Both the position numbers and the translations under genes were made by a program. Positions 7,501 to 13,561 of a stretch of 14,325 bases of DNA are shown here, one piece after another. The notes under the pieces are model-generated. The model ran no database searches. It saw only the letters and a list, made by a program, of their open reading frames with translations, and was not told the DNA's origin. Source of the stretch: Propionibacteriaceae bacterium (GTDB taxonomy: Bacteria > Actinomycetota > Actinomycetes > Propionibacteriales > Propionibacteriaceae); the NCBI GenBank assembly GCA_003451975.1, contig DMIX01000280.1:1-14325 (forward strand). The letters run 5' to 3'. Numbering within the stretch: the first letter of the stretch is position 1; every line of letters begins with the position of its first letter.

Positions 7501-8927
7501 ACGCAAGCAGCCAGACCGGCACTGTGCTCCCCGGCTACGACTTCTACTCCAATGACGATGACGCCACCGACGACGCAGGCCGGGTGAATGAATACCACGG
7601 CACACACGTGGCTGGCAGCATCGCCTCCGAGCAGAACGGTGACTACCACACTCAAGGTGTGGCCACCGGGGTCAAGATTCTGCCCATCAAGGTCTTTGGC
7701 CTATCAGACGAGGGCGCCAGGGGCGCGGCGAGCCTGGACACGATCGCTGAAGCGATTCGCTGGGGTGCAGGCCTCGACGCTGAGGGCGTCGATCGAGAGA
7801 ATGCCTACCCTGCCAAGGTCCTCAACCTCTCGCTCGGCGCATACGCAAGCGACAACACGTGCCCGGCCACACTGCAGAGCGCAATCGATGCGGCCACCGC
7901 GAGTGGAACCCTCGTAGTGGTTTCGGCAGGCAACGACAATCGCTCCATCGCTCAGCAGTCACCAGCCAACTGCAAGAACGTGCTTGTGGTCACTGCCACC
8001 ACCGCCACGGGTGGCCGCGCCGGCTACAGCAACTGGGGAACACTGGCAACGTCGTCCTCGTGGTTGGTGGCAGCACCGGGAGGATCTGGAACCGGCGACT
8101 GCGCCGGCTCCTTACCCAGCAGTGGTTGGGTCATGTCCACCGGCTCCAATGGCTACCTGTGCATGGCTGGAACATCGCAGGCTGCCCCGCAGGTCGCCGG
8201 CGTCGCTGCCCGAATGCTGGCTGTCGACCCTGAGTTGCAGCCCGACGAACTGGCCCACATCATCCGGGGCACCAGTACACCCCTCGCCGATGGTTGTCCC
8301 ACCGGCACCTGTGGCTCGGGAATCGTGAACGTGGAGAAGGCCGTTACCGCAGCCGGTGGCGTCATTCCGAATTCCGGCAGCGGCGACCCAGTGGTGGTGC
8401 CGCCCGTGACGTTCCCCCGGATCACTGCGAGCGTCTCGGGCACGCTGCGTACTGGGTCCACGCAGACTGCCTCAGCATGGGTCAGCTACCAACCCGGCAC
8501 CCTCAGCTATCAGTGGTACCGCAACGGTCAAGTGATCACCGGCGCTCAGTCGAGGACCTATACCCTCACGCCGAGCGACTATGGCAAGCGAGTGAGCGTC
8601 GTCATCGAGAGCTTCGGCGCCCGTGCGTCGACGTCCGCCTCCACCGTCGCACCCGGTTACGTCTCCTCGATCGCCAAGCCCAAGATTCTGGGCACCCGTA
8701 AAGTGGGCAAGCGGTTACGCGCCACCAAGGGCTCCTGGTCGGTGCCGACGTCGGTCTACCGGTACAAGTGGTATCGCAACGGCAAGACGATCAAGGGCGC
8801 CACGTCGCGGAAGTACAAGCTCACCTGGCGTGATCGCCGCAAGCGCATCACCGTGCGGGTGTATGTGAAGTCCACCGGCTACTACAACAAGAGTCGGCTC
8901 TCGGGAAAGACTGCCAGGATTCGCTGA
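4551..8927 (+). CDS. Secreted subtilisin-like protease with nine Ig-like domains inserted inside the catalytic domain
   Basis: A 1458-residue preproprotein starting at GTG. It has an MKRK n-region and a long hydrophobic signal segment to about residue 30; LGAC at 12-15 resembles a lipobox but hydrophobic residues continue after it. An I9-like propeptide covers about 62-150. The S8 domain begins normally with Asp178 in VVGVIDTGV, and then the chain leaves the fold at about residue 198. Nine Ig-like units of about 80-86 residues follow (198-940), most ending in DxxGNxS and many followed by xIDxxAP, then a Pro/Ser/Thr-rich linker (941-990). The fold resumes at PGYDFYSN, giving His1016 in YHGTHVAGS, Asn1128 in SAGND and Ser1209 in AGTSQAAPQVAGVAA. 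Two copies of a Trp-containing module (1288-1375, 1376-1458) end the protein, the last strongly basic. All catalytic residues survive, so activity is plausible. Function inferred: a surface or secreted protease carrying an adhesin-like stalk in one loop. It ends at a bidirectional hairpin. Confidence 0.92.
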   Translation: MKRKLLISGVTLGACVLTVSVIMSGAPSVIVSPTPEAVPQVVDMAASAPSESDRQTNTDTDQIIVAFTAAPSNLSRAAKAAVGPIAATQVGASVVSVNPITKRSAAVTLDITLSRTQASRIAKAVESTAGVDYAEASVNFYPNGDSDWVRWNLSQIKLDQLDTTDNSALTPIVVGVIDTGVTDNADLPKALLVNSLVGVIWGKSVSGTAWSTATVHLTYTDDSDAEQQAAITPEDDGTWTYDMKDNPAKDGTSLTAWLVDASNNTGDPVTLTVDAAVRLTVPSPINSYTVIGETDAGAAVVISNDEGSVCETTAESGGSFTCAVDEAFGNGSYTVTATDPLGNVSDPATVVIDTVAPNAPLIRPSSGATIAGTAEAHATITLTYPDDSTQQTIADDNGEWTITPTVTLSHGDTITAVATDAAGNTSAEATTLVIDREAPPAPTIDPNPGDGHSIVVTDVAAGDTASLRSTSADPVPAGAWSHSDDTWTFTPESRLSENPQLEVVLTDEAGNVSDPTAVLVDTTAPELTVVSPSTGETLSGTAEAGATITLTYPDGSTQQTIADGNGEWMITPAVTLNHGDTITAVATDAVGNTSDPQQAITIDQEAPSLTVVSPSRGDAIVGTAEAAARVALIYPDQSTQQTTADSNGDWSVEPSATLSDGDTVAVSARDAAGNTSPELTVSIDRRAPELSVAATDGTTVSGTSEVDAAITITYTDVDLATQTVHTTVGEGGTWTATLDPVAADRSTVAVTAADALGNESDPISRTVHYGPPSTPVVDASDGNTVVVRGVASGDVPSLVDGAGDPVDLAGTDNNDGSWTFTPAERLSEGDELYAVATDDDGVSSELSAQIIIDTTAPVIDAADVVATTELMSGPANPDLASLAISYQDADGHGQTATATVAATEWSATLEPAAQTGSQATLTAADAVGNESTVTVDFPAETNSPSPSPTTTEDPVTPASESTASPSPAGTIIPEPDPIPPASVNASSQTGTVLPGYDFYSNDDDATDDAGRVNEYHGTHVAGSIASEQNGDYHTQGVATGVKILPIKVFGLSDEGARGAASLDTIAEAIRWGAGLDAEGVDRENAYPAKVLNLSLGAYASDNTCPATLQSAIDAATASGTLVVVSAGNDNRSIAQQSPANCKNVLVVTATTATGGRAGYSNWGTLATSSSWLVAAPGGSGTGDCAGSLPSSGWVMSTGSNGYLCMAGTSQAAPQVAGVAARMLAVDPELQPDELAHIIRGTSTPLADGCPTGTCGSGIVNVEKAVTAAGGVIPNSGSGDPVVVPPVTFPRITASVSGTLRTGSTQTASAWVSYQPGTLSYQWYRNGQVITGAQSRTYTLTPSDYGKRVSVVIESFGARASTSASTVAPGYVSSIAKPKILGTRKVGKRLRATKGSWSVPTSVYRYKWYRNGKTIKGATSRKYKLTWRDRRKRITVRVYVKSTGYYNKSRLSGKTARIR
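5142..7370 (+). repeat. Nine tandem Ig-like coding units inserted between catalytic Asp and His
   Basis: Approximate unit starts are 5142, 5382, 5631, 5871, 6129, 6375, 6618, 6873 and 7122. Two kinds alternate: the common kind reads GTAEAxATITLTYPD...DGNGEW...GDTITAVATDAxGNTS; units 4 and 8 share a different core with TWTFTP or SWTFTP, then RLSE. Unit 2 has a Cys pair about 13 residues apart that could form a disulfide. The style matches bacterial Ig-like domains of large adhesins (family knowledge). Confidence 0.85.
5662..6329 (+). repeat. Near-identical DNA copies of Ig units 3 and 5
   Basis: Bases 5662-5825 and 6166-6329 (164 bp, exact 504-bp offset) differ at about 14 positions by eye, while other units are much more diverged. 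This suggests a recent two-unit duplication or gene conversion. Confidence 0.75.
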
Positions 8928-8957
8928 GCCGATGCGCCCGTTGGTGACCGGCTCAGC
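8923..8957. terminator. Bidirectional hairpin holding both convergent stop codons
   Basis: GCTGAGCCG (8923-8931) and CGGCTCAGC (8949-8957) are exact reverse complements with a 17-nt loop. The plus-strand protease stop TGA (8925-8927) is in the left arm and the minus-strand LysR stop (8953-8955) is in the right arm. No T-run is present; a terminator for both convergent genes is the simplest reading. Confidence 0.6.
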
Positions 8958-9849
8958 CCTCACCGTCTTCAACAGCGGCCAGATCGAGAGCACCGCAGTG
9001 GGCGATGAAGCGCCGCACGCTCACCGGCTGCACTCGCTCGGTGCTCCAGGCCAGACCGAGGCGTCGTGTGGTTGTCGGCTGCAGCGGCACCACCGTGACT
9101 TCCGGTCCGGACCGCCCCGCCGACACCGGCAGAATCGAAACGCCCAGACCCGCCCCCACGAGGCCAGCAATCGTATCGATCTCGCGGGACTCGAAAGCCA
9201 CACGCACCCGCGCCCCGGAGGCCACCAACAACGGATCAATCAGCTGCCGCAGCTCGGTCGGGCGGGCAAAGGCGATGAAATCCTCACCATCCAGATCCGA
9301 ACACGACAGCCAGGCCCGCCCGGCGAGGCGATGGCTGCGCGACAGCGCCACACAGAGTTGCTGTTCCTCGATCAATTGCCAGGCCAACCCCGAATCCGGA
9401 CGCGGCGGCGTGGCGTAGGTCACATCCAACTCGTCGCGCGATACCGCCTCATGAAGATCACGGGCGAAACCCTGGCGCAGCTCGAAGAGCGCCCCGGGCG
9501 CTACCTCACGGAACGAACTCACCAAGCGAGGTACTACCCAGCGCGCCATCGACTGCAGAAATCCCAGCCGGATCGGCGCCTGCGGCCCTGCCAGGCGAAG
9601 CACCCGCTGCCGACCGGCTTCACACCCGCCCACAATCCCCAAGGCATCGGCGCGGAATGCCTGCCCGACACGGTTCAGCGACAGCCGACGTCCGTGACGA
9701 GTGAACAGCTCGGCCTCCAGTTCGGACTCCAGACGAGCCAATGCCCGTGACACATTCGACTGGTTCACCTGCAACAACGCGGCCGCATCGCGACTGTTCT
9801 CGGTTTCGGCCAAAGTCAGAAAGACCCGCAAGTCCGCTTCATTCACCAC
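8953..9849 (-). CDS. LysR-type transcriptional regulator (YnfL-like context)
   Basis: A 298-residue LysR-type regulator. The N-terminal winged helix-turn-helix reads LRVFLTLAETENSRDAAALLQVNQSNVSRALARLE in two adjoining blocks, followed by LFTRHGRRLSLNRVG, as in the family. The rest is the effector-binding domain with SRSHRLAGR and GLVGAGLGVSILP, typical of its second lobe. The frame is open to ATG 9903. I prefer GTG 9849 (or 9846) because it gives the usual family length and leaves the palindromic LysR box just outside the gene; ATG 9873 would put the box inside it. None of the starts has a clear ribosome binding site. The divergent neighbour is an MFS transporter, the same pairing as ynfL/ynfM in Escherichia coli, so it most likely controls that transporter. 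The inducer is unknown. Confidence 0.92.
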   Translation of the reverse strand: MVNEADLRVFLTLAETENSRDAAALLQVNQSNVSRALARLESELEAELFTRHGRRLSLNRVGQAFRADALGIVGGCEAGRQRVLRLAGPQAPIRLGFLQSMARWVVPRLVSSFREVAPGALFELRQGFARDLHEAVSRDELDVTYATPPRPDSGLAWQLIEEQQLCVALSRSHRLAGRAWLSCSDLDGEDFIAFARPTELRQLIDPLLVASGARVRVAFESREIDTIAGLVGAGLGVSILPVSAGRSGPEVTVVPLQPTTTRRLGLAWSTERVQPVSVRRFIAHCGALDLAAVEDGEG

Positions 9850-9858
9850 ACCAGCGTA

Positions 9859-9873
9859 ATGCGCTATACGCAT
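9859..9873. promoter_or_regulatory. LysR-type box (T-N11-A palindrome)
   Basis: ATGCG-CTATA-CGCAT: perfect 5-bp arms around a 5-bp centre, with T and A exactly 11 bases apart. It lies between the divergent LysR and MFS genes, 10 bp from the preferred LysR start and about 57 bp from the MFS start, as expected for an autoregulatory site. Confidence 0.6.
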
Positions 9874-9929
9874 CAGATGGTTCACTATCATCATTTCGCG
9901 CATCGCCGGGATCGGATCACACTGCTGCG

Positions 9930-11186
9930 GTGACCGTTTCCGCCATCCCCGCTTCGATCGCTGTCGGCCATCGGGCAGGCACGGCGTCCTACCGGCGGCT
10001 GATTCTCGCGGTGATGGCCGGAGGTTTCGCCAACTTCTCGCTGCTGTACTTCGTGCAACCGCTGCTGCCGCTGCTGGCCACGCAGTACCAGGTGACCCCG
10101 GCCGAATCGGCCCACGTACTGTCGATCACGACCCTGACCATCATCGCCGGGCTGCTGATGGCCGGCCCGCTGTCGGATCGCTTCGGACGAGTTCCGATCA
10201 TGCGATGGTCATTGGTTGTGTCCGGCCTGCTGGGTATCGCCAGCGCCTTCGCCCCCAGCTGGGGAGTACTGCTGCTGTTGCGCGGATTGCTCGGCATCAC
10301 CTCCGCCTGGCTTCCGGCCGCCGCCCTGGCCTACCTGCGCGAGGAAGTGCAGCCAGGTTCCCACAGCCGCGCGAACGCCGCCTACATCGCCGGCACCGCT
10401 CTCGGGGGCGCCGCCGGACGGCTGCTGCCCGGCCCGATCGCAGCCCTGGGCGGTTGGCCCCTCGCTGCCGCCACCATGGGCATCCTCACCCTGGTCAGCG
10501 GGGCCGCGCTGTGGCTGACGCTGCCACCATCCCAAGGGTTCAGCCCTCGCCGGGTTGCAGTGCGGGAGATGCTGCTGGGCACAATCGCAGCGCCCCGGGA
10601 TCCAGTGATCGGATGGCTGAGCGTCGCCGGGTTCGCCGCCATGGGCACCTTCGTGGCCGTCTACAACGCCATGGCCTTCCGGCTGCAGGCCCCACCGTTC
10701 TTGCTGGGGCACGCGGCATCGCTGGTCTATCTGGCCTATCTGTTCGGCATCGCCGCGCCACTGCTGCTGCGACAGTTCTCGGATCGAATCGGACGCGGGC
10801 GCACCACCATCGCGGCCGCGGTGATGCTCCTGCTCGCCGTGGTGATCGCGTCGATCACCACTCTGACCGGCGTGGTCATCGGACTGGGTCTGATCACCTT
10901 CGCCTTTCTAGGCGTCCACTCGCTGCTCAGCGGCTGGGTCGTTGACCGCGCCGCCCGCCGCGGACTCGGCACCGCCCAGGCTTCCAGCGCCTATCTGCTC
11001 GCCTACTATCTGGGCAGCACCACCTTGGGTGCATTGGCCACGTGGCTATGGCAAACAAACGGCTGGTCAGCCGTGGAGGCCCTGGGGGTCGCCGCAGCCG
11101 GGCTCGCCATAATCGCCGCCGCAGTGGCCAACCGGGTTGACCTCAACCCGCGGGTGAACGCCAAGGGGAATCCCACACACCTGTAA
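9930..11186 (+). CDS. MFS transporter, YnfM-like
   Basis: A 418-residue major facilitator protein with about 12 hydrophobic segments. The first helix contains GGFANFSLLYFVQPLLP, characteristic of the YnfM/arabinose-efflux-like group. The loop between helices 2 and 3 carries motif A, GPLSDRFGRVPI (residues 79-90), and a degenerate copy (FSDRIGRGR) appears at the matching place in the second half. It is expected to be a proton-driven exporter in the cytoplasmic membrane; the substrate cannot be read from sequence. The start GTG 9930 gives normal family length, but there is no clear ribosome binding site; the next possible start (ATG 10014) would fall inside the first helix. The open frame continues upstream to 9741 as a shadow of the LysR gene. 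It is divergent from that regulator and probably controlled through the box at 9859-9873. Confidence 0.9.
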   Translation: MTVSAIPASIAVGHRAGTASYRRLILAVMAGGFANFSLLYFVQPLLPLLATQYQVTPAESAHVLSITTLTIIAGLLMAGPLSDRFGRVPIMRWSLVVSGLLGIASAFAPSWGVLLLLRGLLGITSAWLPAAALAYLREEVQPGSHSRANAAYIAGTALGGAAGRLLPGPIAALGGWPLAAATMGILTLVSGAALWLTLPPSQGFSPRRVAVREMLLGTIAAPRDPVIGWLSVAGFAAMGTFVAVYNAMAFRLQAPPFLLGHAASLVYLAYLFGIAAPLLLRQFSDRIGRGRTTIAAAVMLLLAVVIASITTLTGVVIGLGLITFAFLGVHSLLSGWVVDRAARRGLGTAQASSAYLLAYYLGSTTLGALATWLWQTNGWSAVEALGVAAAGLAIIAAAVANRVDLNPRVNAKGNPTHL

Positions 11187-11201
11187 CGCGAGCCTCTCGC
11201 G
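11187..11201 (+). terminator. Short hairpin directly after the MFS stop
   Basis: CGCGAG-CCT-CTCGCG, a perfect 6-bp stem with a 3-nt loop starting at the base after TAA. There is no T-run; it is a possible terminator between the MFS gene and the ABC operon. Confidence 0.45.
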
Positions 11202-11255
11202 CACTGACTACCCTGGCTGCGGGGGTCGACATCAACATCAGGGGAGCGGATCAGG

Positions 11256-12020
11256 GTGCCGTCAGCAATCCGAGCACACGGGTTAGTCAAGGAATTCGGC
11301 TCCGTGCGCGCCGTCGACGGCGTCGACCTTGAAATTCCGCAGGGCAGTTTCTATGGCATCGCCGGACCCAACGGAGCAGGCAAGTCCACCACCTTGCGAA
11401 TGCTCACCGGGCTACTGCGTCCCGACGCCGGCACCGCCGAAGTTCACGAAGTCAGCGTGTGGCCCAATCCGCTGCGAGCCAAGACCTTGATCGGTTTCGT
11501 TCCCGACAACCCCGTACTCTTCGACCGCCTGACCGCTCCTGAAATGCTGCAGTACGCCGGCATGCTGCGAGGTCTACCGACCGACGTCGTCGCCGAGCGG
11601 TCGGCCGAACTGTTGCAGGTGCTCGATCTGGTACAGGTCCGCGACCGCTTGATCGCCGACTACTCGCTGGGCATGCTCAAGCGGATCGGCCTCGGCGTGG
11701 CCCTGCTGCACAACCCACGGGTGATGGTCCTCGACGAGCCCTTCGGAGCTTTGGACCCGGTCAACGCCCAAGTCATCGAGGATCTCCTGCAGCGCTATCG
11801 CGACGGTGGCGGCACCGTGGTCTTCGCCAGCCACGTGATGGATGTCGTGCAACGGCTCTGTGATCGCGTGGCCGTCATTACTCAGGGCCTCGTCATGGCC
11901 GAAGGCACCGTCGCCGATGTCTCGGGTGGCCGCAGCCTGCAGGACGCTTTCGTCGATCTGGTCGGTGGGCGCGACTTGGAGGAGGGCGAGCTCTCGTGGC
12001 TCTCATCCTGGTCCGACTAA
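11256..12020 (+). CDS. ABC transporter ATP-binding protein (ABC-2/EcsA-like type)
   Basis: A 254-residue nucleotide-binding subunit. Walker A is GPNGAGKST (37-45), the signature is degenerate YSLGMLKR (136-143), Walker B is VMVLDEP with D160 and E161, the D-loop is GALDP, and the switch His193 is in FASHVMD. The Q-loop position reads GFVPDNPVLFDRL, with Asp84 instead of Gln, as also seen in EcsA-like ATPases, which have an acidic residue there. All other hydrolysis residues are present. The GTG start is supported by GGAG 9 nt upstream. The 3' end overlaps the permease gene by 25 bp, so the two are translationally coupled and form one exporter complex at the cytoplasmic membrane. The substrate is unknown; EcsAB-type systems affect protein secretion and regulated proteolysis in Bacillus, but orthology is not shown. 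Confidence 0.92.
   Translation: MPSAIRAHGLVKEFGSVRAVDGVDLEIPQGSFYGIAGPNGAGKSTTLRMLTGLLRPDAGTAEVHEVSVWPNPLRAKTLIGFVPDNPVLFDRLTAPEMLQYAGMLRGLPTDVVAERSAELLQVLDLVQVRDRLIADYSLGMLKRIGLGVALLHNPRVMVLDEPFGALDPVNAQVIEDLLQRYRDGGGTVVFASHVMDVVQRLCDRVAVITQGLVMAEGTVADVSGGRSLQDAFVDLVGGRDLEEGELSWLSSWSD
11978..11986 (+). promoter_or_regulatory. Ribosome binding site of the ABC permease, inside the ATPase gene
   Basis: GGAGGAGGG lies 9 nt before GTG 11996 and inside the last codons of the ATPase gene, supporting a 25-bp overlap rather than a later start. Confidence 0.7.
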
Positions 12021-13555
12021 GACTGCTGATCGCCGGCCGCGCGCGCGGCAATGGTCCGGGCTCAAACCTGTACTACGTGGTCAGTTGGGTGGTCGGGATC
12101 GCCTTCGGACTGATGAGCGGATTGGCCACCGCGGTCTTCGTCTCCGGCGGCGAGATTGGCGATGCCATCGTGCTGGGTGCTTTCGTCGTGATCTCGCTGC
12201 CCTGGCTGATGGGGCCGATCCTTGAACCCAGCCTCGCCGACGGCACTGTGGATCCGCGCCGACTCGAACAGTTCCCACTCACGTCATCGCAGCAGGTCGT
12301 CGGCCTGCTCACCGGCGCGATGATCGCCCCCACCGCCACCTTCACTTTCCTGTTCGCGGCAGGGGCGACGGCGGCCCTCGGAATGAGCCTGACCGCCCGC
12401 CTGGCAGCACTACTCAGCTCGTTGATCTTCGTGGTGATGTGCGTGGCAGTCTCGCGCTCCGCACAGGCCCTGTTGACCGAATCCTTGCGATCGCGCCGCG
12501 GACGGGACTTCGCCGCCTTCCTGGCGTCCCTGATGGTGTTGGGTTTGTATGCCGTCTCGGTTCACCTGCGCTCGACCATCGCCTCTCTCAACGACCAACT
12601 CACCGGCCCGATCGGACAGCTCGTCGCTTGGGTGCCGCCGGGGGCGGCAGCGCAGTCCATCATCGACGCCCGTGACGGTTACTGGTTGGACTACGGTCTG
12701 CGCCTTTCCATCATGGTGGCGATGACGCTGGCGGCGACGCTGGGCTGGAAGTGGGCCCTGGAGCGGCGCGTCCGCGGCGAGACCACCGGACCGGGACGGG
12801 GCTACCGGCGTAGTCGACTCGACCCGACGCCACTGGTTCCCCGCCTGCTCAGCGTGCTGCCGTCCACGCCGTCGACAGCCGCGTTGTCACAGCAGTGGCG
12901 CTACTTCTTCTTCCGCTCCCCCAAGGCCATTCAGACCTTGATCATCCCGCCGGTGATGGGTGTGATGGTGGCCCACACCACCTTCGGAACGAGCGGAGTG
13001 CCGGCTCAGACCGCGGCGTTTGCAGCATTGGCGATCGTCGTCGGGAGTTTCAACGTGTTCGGCTACGACGGGGCAGGCTTTCGCTACTTGATCAGCTCCG
13101 GCGTGCCGTTGTCGGCGGTGCTACGCGGCAAGGCCGTGACCCCGCTGCTCTATCTGGTGCCGTTGATGGTGGCCTTCAGCACGATCGAATGCTCACTGCG
13201 AGGAACCTGGAGCCAACTGGTCCCCGCGCTGTTGGTGGGCCTGGCTGTGTTGCTCACCGGCGTAGGGATCGGTGCCCAATCCAGTGTGCTGAATCCCAGC
13301 GACCAGTCACGGGTCGGGCACCGCCAGGGCATGTTCTTGAAGGTGTTCGCCTGGTTCTCCGGGTTCTTCGTCGTGGTATCTCTGGGAGCCGCAACCTGGA
13401 TGCTCATAGCCCGAGGGGCATCGGAGCTGGTCGCCTCGGTCTTCGTCCTGCTTGCCAGCGCCGCCGTCTGCGTCGGCTTGGTACTCCGCGCCGGCCACCA
13501 CGTAGATCGCAATCCCGACGATCTGCTGCGTCGGCTCAATCCGGCGACTTTCTGA
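11996..13555 (+). CDS. ABC-2-type transporter permease, 12 membrane segments
   Basis: A 519-residue integral membrane protein with about 12 hydrophobic helices in two sets of six. They are split by a polar, Arg-rich cytoplasmic linker of about 90 residues (roughly 255-325), which holds RRVRGETTGPGRGYRRSR and FFRSPKAIQTLI. The second part resembles the SPK/RDPR entrance to helices of large ABC-2 permeases in actinobacteria. It pairs with the overlapping ATPase gene; one permease of this size would carry both half-channels. No substrate-binding protein is nearby, which fits an exporter. The gene ends only 6 bp from the end of the convergent sigma factor gene, with no strong terminator in the gap. 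Confidence 0.88.
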   Translation: MALILVRLRLLIAGRARGNGPGSNLYYVVSWVVGIAFGLMSGLATAVFVSGGEIGDAIVLGAFVVISLPWLMGPILEPSLADGTVDPRRLEQFPLTSSQQVVGLLTGAMIAPTATFTFLFAAGATAALGMSLTARLAALLSSLIFVVMCVAVSRSAQALLTESLRSRRGRDFAAFLASLMVLGLYAVSVHLRSTIASLNDQLTGPIGQLVAWVPPGAAAQSIIDARDGYWLDYGLRLSIMVAMTLAATLGWKWALERRVRGETTGPGRGYRRSRLDPTPLVPRLLSVLPSTPSTAALSQQWRYFFFRSPKAIQTLIIPPVMGVMVAHTTFGTSGVPAQTAAFAALAIVVGSFNVFGYDGAGFRYLISSGVPLSAVLRGKAVTPLLYLVPLMVAFSTIECSLRGTWSQLVPALLVGLAVLLTGVGIGAQSSVLNPSDQSRVGHRQGMFLKVFAWFSGFFVVVSLGAATWMLIARGASELVASVFVLLASAAVCVGLVLRAGHHVDRNPDDLLRRLNPATF

Positions 13556-13561
13556 CGCCTT

